A DNA stretch of 64,000 nucleotides, taken from the NCBI GenBank assembly GCA_023375785.1, contig SZWC01000568.1, positions 297,525 through 361,524 of the forward strand, written 5' to 3'. This DNA comes from Penium margaritaceum (taxonomy: Eukaryota; Streptophyta; Zygnematophyceae; Desmidiales; Peniaceae). The translations under genes were made by a program, and so were the position numbers. Positions within the stretch are counted from its first letter, which is position 1. Each line of letters starts with the position of its first letter. The notes beneath the pieces are model-generated. The model ran no database searches, was not told the DNA's origin, and was given only the letters and a program-made list of their open reading frames with translations. Positions 58,141-64,000 of this stretch are shown piece by piece.

Positions 58141-58486
58141 TATTATCAGAAATATACAAGAGAAACCAGTGAGGCTGTCGGAACATCTCTGACGTTATGT
58201 GAATAACTGTCCGCACAAAATCCAATGGTCAAGCTCCCAAGGGATTCGTGCACCGACATTAACACAATCAATGGTGCACAAGCGCCGAACCAGTCAGTGC
58301 CTCGGAACCACAGTCTCATAGCACGTATCGTATTAGAAAACCTGCACTACCACCTCGTAGGGGCACTAGCAGGGAACAAGCACTACATTAGTTCCATGTA
58401 CCTTTTTGCTTCCGCTGTCCATGAATCAATCATTTTCTTCAATCCGTCTCTTTCATCGTTGCCGCTCCCTTCGCGTTGCTCGCTTG
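58141..58486. other. Single-copy DNA left of element 4
   Basis: Flanking sequence interrupted by element 4. A plus-strand frame starting at 58225 is open up to the insertion (ending ...FFNPSLSSLPLPSRCSLA) but matches no family I know. The last five bases (58482-58486, GCTTG) are the target duplication. Confidence 0.5.
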
Positions 58487-59080
58487 CGTTGGAAAATCAC
58501 AAGACTCACAAGAGTTGTTCCCTTTTTCTCTCAATAACGGTTCAGGTCCAGTTACTGAACCACCTTGACCAATGGTTCTCTGGTCGCTCGACCGTTCGGA
58601 CCTTCCGTCAAGTCATCCCCTAATAAAGTGACAACTGTCACCCGCGTCCGGCTAGCGGAAAGAAGCCGTTGCTCTTCTGTTTTTTCCTGTTCTGACCTTT
58701 TATACCGAGAACGTTCATTCCCTGGAGTTAACCAGAACAGTTCTTCGCATCCTGTTCCCCTTTGGTTCAGCGGCTTCGCCGCCGTGTCCTCGCTCTGCTC
58801 GCTTCTCGCCTCCACCTCTTTCGCCAACCATTCCCTTCTTCGCTCTATTATCCTTCACTCAGCACGCATCAACCCATTACTCGCCTTGCCTCTCATCTCT
58901 CTCATCACCGCCTGTCTACCTCACGTCTCCGGTGCCTCGCCTTTTCTCAGGTTATGCGACTAACTCCTCGAAGCCGCTCATGCCTCTCTACTTCAGTCAT
59001 CGTACTGATGCAGTTGTACACGTTCCGTTTCTTCTACCTGCTTCTGCTGTTACTGTCCCCACCCTTGCATTCTTCTGACA
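58487..59080 (+). repeat. 5' LTR of element 4
   Basis: Starts GTTGGAAAATCACAAG after one changed base and ends TTCTTCTGACA. A TATA-like CTTTTATACC lies near 58697-58705, at the same relative place in the other LTR. Confidence 0.92.
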
Positions 59081-59093
59081 TGGAATTAGAGCA
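59081..59093 (+). other. Primer-binding site, 3'-end type (element 4)
   Basis: TGGAATTAGAGCA directly follows the LTR and matches the common plant copia primer site TGGTATCAGAGC (complement of the tRNA-Met 3' end) with two differences. Confidence 0.7.
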
Positions 59094-59578
59094 TCAGGCA
59101 ACATCACCTGGTGCCCCGTGACCCAGTCATCGCTCCGTCGCCGCCATCGCTTTACTTCCTTTTTCTGCATTCCTCCGCCGCTGTCACCGCCACTTTGCGT
59201 CTCTCCACTCTGCGAGCAGCTGACATCAGCAGTACCGCTTGAAGTGCTCCTCACGCTGAAGAAACGTCTCGTCATCCTGAGAAAGCCCTGCACCCATCCC
59301 GCGCCCACGGCTGACAATTGGTGATTCGGCGTCAGCAACAGTCGTAAGCAGCTCTCAAGATGCCACCTGCCGTCATCTTCCTGGAAGCATCTTGCTGCCC
59401 GCTACCTGCTGCGTCTCATCATCCCAGCTCCCACAACTACTTCCGCCTTCTTCATCTTCTTCATCAGCATCATCTTCTCCATCCACATCGTCTACCTCAG
59501 TCCTCTCGTGTCCATCGCCTCGAGCCGCTCTCTCGCACTGCCCCTGCTCGTCGTCAGCCAGCAGTCTGCCTTCCGCCA

Positions 59579-59800
59579 CCAGGATATTGGACACCACCAG
59601 TCTTCTTGCTCGTCGGTCTCGGGCCAACTGGGGAGCAAGCCATCACTCTTCTGATCCACGGACCGGCATCACTGCCTACCTCACGACTTGCCCTGCTACA
59701 GCCAATTTCCCCTTGCTGTCAGGATATCGGACACCACCAGTCATCCTGCCCATCGGTCTTGGGCCAACTGGGGAACAAGCCATCACTCTCCTGACAACTA
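59579..59800. repeat. Two-copy repeat inside element 4
   Basis: Two copies of a block of about 85 bp about 138 bp apart, sharing CACCACCAGTC, GGGCCAACTGGGG and AAGCCATCACTCT. Confidence 0.85.
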
Positions 59801-60064
59801 GAGGAACTGGTTGCCCCGCCCGCGCCCACTGTCGCTTCCCTCATTGCTCCGTCCTTTGCCTCTTTTACCGCTCAAGCATCCTCCGCCTACCATCGCTTCT
59901 CCATTGCTCGTGCTGTGCCATTGTCATCCTCCTCAGCCTCTTTGCCATCAGTCTCCGCATGCTCTCCTCATCTTCTGCTCATCATTTCCTTCAGTCCATG
60001 AGCCTCGTCCCAGCTTTCTCCGCCTCGTCAAGCCGTCTCCTCATCAACTTCATCCTCATCATCA

Positions 60065-60580
60065 TTTCTCCAAAGCGCACGTGGTTTCGCCCCTTCGCCC
60101 ACTCTGCCATCAATTGTTCCTCCGCCATCATTCGTTTCCGTCATTTTCTCGGCACAAGGATCCGCCCGGTCGCATCGCCCGTTCCGCGATGACCTCCGCA
60201 TACTCCGAAAATTCCACAGTGCACGTGGTTTTGCCCCTGCGCCCACTCTGTTGTCATCAGCTTTCGCCTCAATCATCCGCAATCATTAGCATCTACTGCC
60301 AGCACAAGGATCTGCACGAGCTAGCTGCCTGCTTTGCATCAGCCTCCATCCACGCCAACAGCAGATTTCTCTCAGCGCATCGGCAATCGCCCTCCCCTTG
60401 CCGCATCCTACTCCCCTATTTTACAGGGCACGAGGTTTCGCCCCTCCGCCCAATCCATTATCCGCCGCGCTTCTGCCATCATCCGCTTTCATCCGCTCGG
60501 CACAAGGATCCACCCGGTTGCATCGCCTGTCTCGCGACAACCTACGCCCACGCTGAAACTTCCGCAGTGCACACGGTTCA
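60065..60580. repeat. Three-copy tandem repeat inside element 4
   Basis: Units of about 150-200 bp starting near 60068, 60219 and 60426. Each carries a GCACGTGGTTTCGCCCCT-like start and a GGCACAAGGATCC-like middle. Divergence between units is substantial. Confidence 0.75.
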
Positions 60581-61051
60581 CCGCTGCATCCAGTTCTTAC
60601 CAATCATCAGTCATCCCTCATTTCCTCATCAGTCTCATCCATCTTACAACCAATGGCCAACCTCTGGAGCAGCTGCCCAACTCTCGATGAAGATGTTAGC
60701 AACATCTACAGTTGGTCTCACACACAGCTGACAATCACTAGCACCATCTTCATCAATGACTATCGCATCTCAGATTTCCTCCTTGGTACTTATGAGCATC
60801 AACGCACTCCTCAACAGCCTCCACACCTCTATCATGCAACCTTTCTACTAATCTGGGAGCACCTCTTCAACCTCGTCGACATATTGTTCCATCATCTACA
60901 CGAACATGCAAGAAATGGACCAGAACTCTGGTTCAGTCTGCAATAGAAAACATGGAAGCGGCGTTGGATCGCTCTTACGTGTTGAGACAATCCTGACTTC
61001 CCCCCTCTACCCAAGGAGCTCAACACCAGACCCTACCCCAAAATTGACCTC

Positions 61052-61483
61052 GTGGTCTCACAAGATGAAGAAGAAGAGGTAGAAGAGCCAGTCGAAGAAG
61101 GATCAGCAGCACTTTTTCTTGCTCCTACAACAGGCTCCCCAGGACGAGCTGCCGAGATTATCTACAAAAAAGAAAGCAACATCAAGGAGTGGCAAACACA
61201 AATCTACACCCTCCTCTATCCAGAGCTCATCGGTGGATTTGCAACCACAAATTACCTCCTTGGGAATCCCAAGTATCTCGGCAAGCGATGTTCCCCAGCA
61301 GAAATGGCCAGGAAGCAGAACGATCTTAACAGAGGACTCAGAGCCTGTCTTCGATACTTTATGAGCCAAGAGCTCTATCCCTTGGTCTCTTATCATCCTC
61401 ACGATCTTGAAGCCGTGTGGAAGGGCCTCCTCGAACATTGCAATGGTCAACGTCCTGCTGATTGGGAAAAATACTGCCATTAA
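61052..61483 (+). pseudogene. Gag-like fragment of element 4
   Basis: A 143-residue frame with an acidic N-terminus and then EWQTQIYTLLYPELIGGF and RYFMSQELYPLVSYHPHDLE, followed by AVWKGLLEHC. The spacing of these hydrophobic and Trp residues resembles the UBN2-type gag of plant copia elements. No zinc knuckle or protease follows before the LTR. A second small frame upstream (60653-60946) may belong to the same gag. Gag-only elements of this kind are known as helper-dependent LTR elements. The match is by pattern only. Confidence 0.45.
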
Positions 61484-61505
61484 CTCTTGTCGGACTCAGG
61501 GGGTC

Positions 61506-62092
61506 TGTTGGAAAATCACAAGACTCTGACAATAGTTATTTCCTTTTTCTCTCAATAACGGTTCAGGTCCAGTTACCAAACCACCTCGACCAACGGTTCT
61601 CTAGTCACTCGACCGTTCGGACCTACCGTCAAGTCATCCCCTAATAAAGTGACAACTGTCACCTGCGCCCGGCTAGCGGAAAGAAGTCGTTGCTCTTTGC
61701 TTTTATACCGAGGATGTTCATTCCCTCAAGTTAACCAGAACAGTTCTTTGCATCCTGTTCCCCTTTGGTTTCGAGGCTTCGCCGCCGTGTCCTCGCTCTG
61801 CTCGCTTCTCGCCTCCACCTCCTTCACCAACCATTCCCAGTTCACTATTCTTCGCTCTATTGTCCTTTGCTCAGCACGCATCAACCCATTACTCGCCTTG
61901 CCTCTCATCTCTCTCATCACCGCCTGTCTACCTCACGTCTCCGGTGCCTCGCCCTTTCTCAAGTTCTGCGACTAACTCCTCGAAGCCGCTCATGCCTCTC
62001 TGCTTCCGTCATCGTACCGATGCAGTTGTGCACGTTCCGTTGCTTCTGCCTGCTTCTGCTGCTACTGACCCCACCCTTGCATTCTTCTGACA
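61506..62092 (+). repeat. 3' LTR of element 4
   Basis: Starts TGTTGGAAAATCACAAG and ends TTCTTCTGACA, then the GCTTG target duplication at 62093-62097. Confidence 0.93.
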
Positions 62093-62097
62093 GCTTG

Positions 62098-63516
62098 CAC
62101 TTTCCAACTCAGTCTCCTATTACTACCTTTCCTATGTCGTAACTTGCGGTGTGAAACTTTGCATCTCCCGGACCACTCAGATTGCAACTTTCCAAGATGG
62201 CAGTACAGCAACGCAAAAGTCTGACATAGTTTCAAAGCAATAGGTTCTAAGCCTTGGCCATCAACAACATGTTTCACCAAATGTATGTCTTCACGGTCGC
62301 AGCTATATGGTTGACCTTTTGTCTTCTCCTCTACCCTCAACCCAAGGATGAGGATGACCTTCCTCAAGCACCAACGTCAACACATGTGCTCCTGTTTACT
62401 GCACAAGCATCTGTCCAAGATGGCCAGCCTTCATCTGCAACCCTTCACGTAACATCTGACAATGACATCAATGACATTTTACGCTTCTCGAATCCGCCAG
62501 TGACATCATGAGTTCAATTGTGTTAAGTCCCTTGAGCTCTCAAGACAACGTGTATACCTCGTTTTTGTTTCCTCAGCTGAAAATATTGGTCATTGGATTG
62601 CACTTGCTACAAATTCCAAAATACAAATGTGCCCCATTCCCCAAAGTCGTGGTTGTTCTTCTACCTTGTACCTGCTAACCTCTTACAATCATACCTATGT
62701 AACAAAGTATTTTCTACATCAGGTGGTGGGATTGTGTACGTTTCATCATGCTGCCTGGATGGTCAAGTTTTTGGCCGCTCATGGGGCAATGGTTCACTGT
62801 CTTTCTTAAAGTAGATACGAATCATTCCCACTTTGAAAACTTTCATTTTTGCGGAAAATGCTTCAGACCAGGGAGGTAGTGGATTGCTGCTGTGTTTTTT
62901 GCGACCCTTGTCGCATGCTGTATGAATATTTTCAGCATTCAATGATCCATCCCGCCCTCCAAGTTGGCGTGAAAATCATGGACGAGGTCTTACGCACAGT
63001 TGCCCCCAGTTACAGTTTCTTTCGTTATCTCAAGTTTATGAGTTTAGTAAAGTCTTCAGAATTCATTTGAGGTCAAGTGTGTCATACCAGATGACTCATT
63101 TCACTGAAAGAAAGTGATAGAATTTGTAGAAAGTTGGAATTTACGCGACTGAAACTCAATGCACTCAATTTGCAATACCAATTGTTTGTTTTTTCAATTT
63201 ATCGTCTGTATGTGGTGGATTATATTCCAGAAAATATTGAAATTTGGAGTTGTTAATTCAACTACTGTGCACTGTACTTCATATCGTATCGCTGGCCTTG
63301 CACGCATGGTGACACGGTGTTACCTACCAGACGTACATGAGTCCCTAAACTTTCCTAGTGGACATTTCTTTCATTACACAAATAGCCAACAGTGCGTCCT
63401 GACCTACATTTTCACTCCAACGGTTGAGGACATTTTGGCCAACAGCCCTCGCCCTCTGGCGATCCTTCTCCCACATTCTAACAACTTGAACCACTTTCGA
63501 GAATCATCGACAGAAG
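62098..63516. other. Unrecognised single-copy DNA
   Basis: AT-richer sequence with only short open frames (for example 62593-62814 and 63159-63656, plus). Nothing resembles a known protein domain, RNA gene or repeat. It could hold exons of an intron-rich gene, but I cannot support any. Confidence 0.5.
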
Positions 63517-63869
63517 TGTCACGATATTTTGGTCAACTTCTCGACGCATCGAGATATATCAAGATTTGTAAAGATGCATCTTCCATCTTCGCCCTCGATC
63601 TTCGAAGCCCCCCGATTCTTGGGTGGAGCTTCTCGATCCGACCACTCACTACGTGACTCCACATGCATCGCTCGACAATCGACTCGACGACCCCGACTAC
63701 ATCTCATTTGTAACTCGACAATTGTACATATGTGTTCGATCATTTTGACACTTTCCATCAAAGTACACTTCCCGCTGATTACATATTTCTCAAGTGTCCC
63801 TCATTCCCAAACCATATTCTACCTTGCAACTTCTACTTGTTCGCCATCTATGCTCCGTTCGGCATAACA
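63517..63869 (+). repeat. Probable 5' LTR of a further LTR element (element 5)
   Basis: Bounded by TGTCACGATATTTTGG and GGCATAACA, the TG...CA ends expected of an LTR, and placed directly before a primer site. The partner LTR would lie beyond the window, so this rests on the primer site and the termini. Confidence 0.55.
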
Positions 63870-63871
63870 CT

Positions 63872-63883
63872 TGGTATCAAGGC
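63872..63883 (+). other. Primer-binding site (element 5)
   Basis: TGGTATCAAGGC, two bases after the putative LTR. It matches the first eight bases of the initiator tRNA-Met 3'-end primer site. The element's internal region would continue past 64000. Confidence 0.6.
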
Positions 63884-64000
63884 GCAGCGGTACTAGAGAG
63901 GCATCCAACTACTTTACTCACCTGGAGGACTACCTTGTACAAGCCGTCAGCACATCTCGCACGTCAAGACATCACAGACTTCGCGACTATGACATGAAGC

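Larger units (their letters stand above)
58487..62092 (+). mobile_element. Short non-autonomous LTR element (element 4)
   Basis: LTRs at 58487-59080 and 61506-62092 enclose about 2.4 kb, flanked by a perfect GCTTG duplication (58482-58486, 62093-62097). A primer site follows the left LTR and a short G-rich tract precedes the right LTR, so it lies on the plus strand. No protease, integrase or reverse transcriptase is visible; only a gag-like frame near the 3' end. It therefore probably moved with help from an autonomous relative. LTR identity is roughly 93% by eye, so intermediate age. The internal region contains two sets of local tandem repeats. Confidence 0.93.

Noticed and set aside
57534-58206. 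Long frames on both strands with Asn-Val-Ser-Thr or Leu-Thr-Leu-Val repeats.
   Set aside because: Products of the 12-bp array, which stays open because its unit is a multiple of three and contains no stop.

Overview
This is repeat-dominated nuclear DNA from a eukaryote, most likely of the green lineage (alga or bryophyte-grade plant). The 5.8S/28S signatures, Ty1/copia elements of plant type, a 5S gene linked to the large rRNA gene, and primer sites matching plant-type initiator tRNA-Met support this. I cannot name the species. There are no operons, and I see only one plausible host protein gene.

Layout. 1-188: a 40-bp tandem repeat. 407-1576 (minus): a glutamine/alanine/serine-rich hypothetical gene. 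2390-2830: a decayed LINE fragment. 3637-7330: a degenerate rDNA unit (3' part of 18S, ITS1, 5.8S, ITS2, about two thirds of 28S) that breaks off directly into most of a 5S gene (7331-7430). 7505-49161: a very large array of an 11-bp monomer (TTGCGCCCTAG and variants), about 29.6 kb in four blocks of one orientation. It is interrupted by a Ty1/copia element on the minus strand (17070-22216, with a 667-base assembly gap), by a second copy of the 28S-5S fusion (25111-25956), and by another Ty1/copia element on the plus strand (42122-48063). A non-coding LTR element (49162-53601) sits on the array's right edge.

From 53.6 kb: a broken PIF/Harbinger transposase, a 13-bp tandem array (55248-56700), a 3'-end fragment of the first copia family (56705-57165), a 12-bp tandem array (57370-58140), a short non-autonomous LTR element with a clean target duplication (58487-62092), unrecognised single-copy DNA, and the likely 5' LTR and primer site of another LTR element running off the right end (63517-64000).

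How the parts relate. The 28S-5S fusion plus about 10 kb of adjoining satellite occurs twice (6591 to about 17040, and 25111 to about 35822) at about 98% identity in the rRNA part. The array therefore grew partly by duplicating a composite rRNA-plus-satellite unit. Copia element 1 is absent from copy 2 and its LTRs differ by only about 2%, so it probably landed around or after that duplication. Within the satellite a landmark cassette recurs about every 2-4 kb, which shows higher-order structure. Three LTR elements carry a primer site complementary to the anticodon arm of initiator tRNA-Met (the half-tRNA mode of Drosophila copia); two others use the ordinary 3' end. The 13-bp array and the 11-bp satellite share a 10-bp core in opposite orientation.
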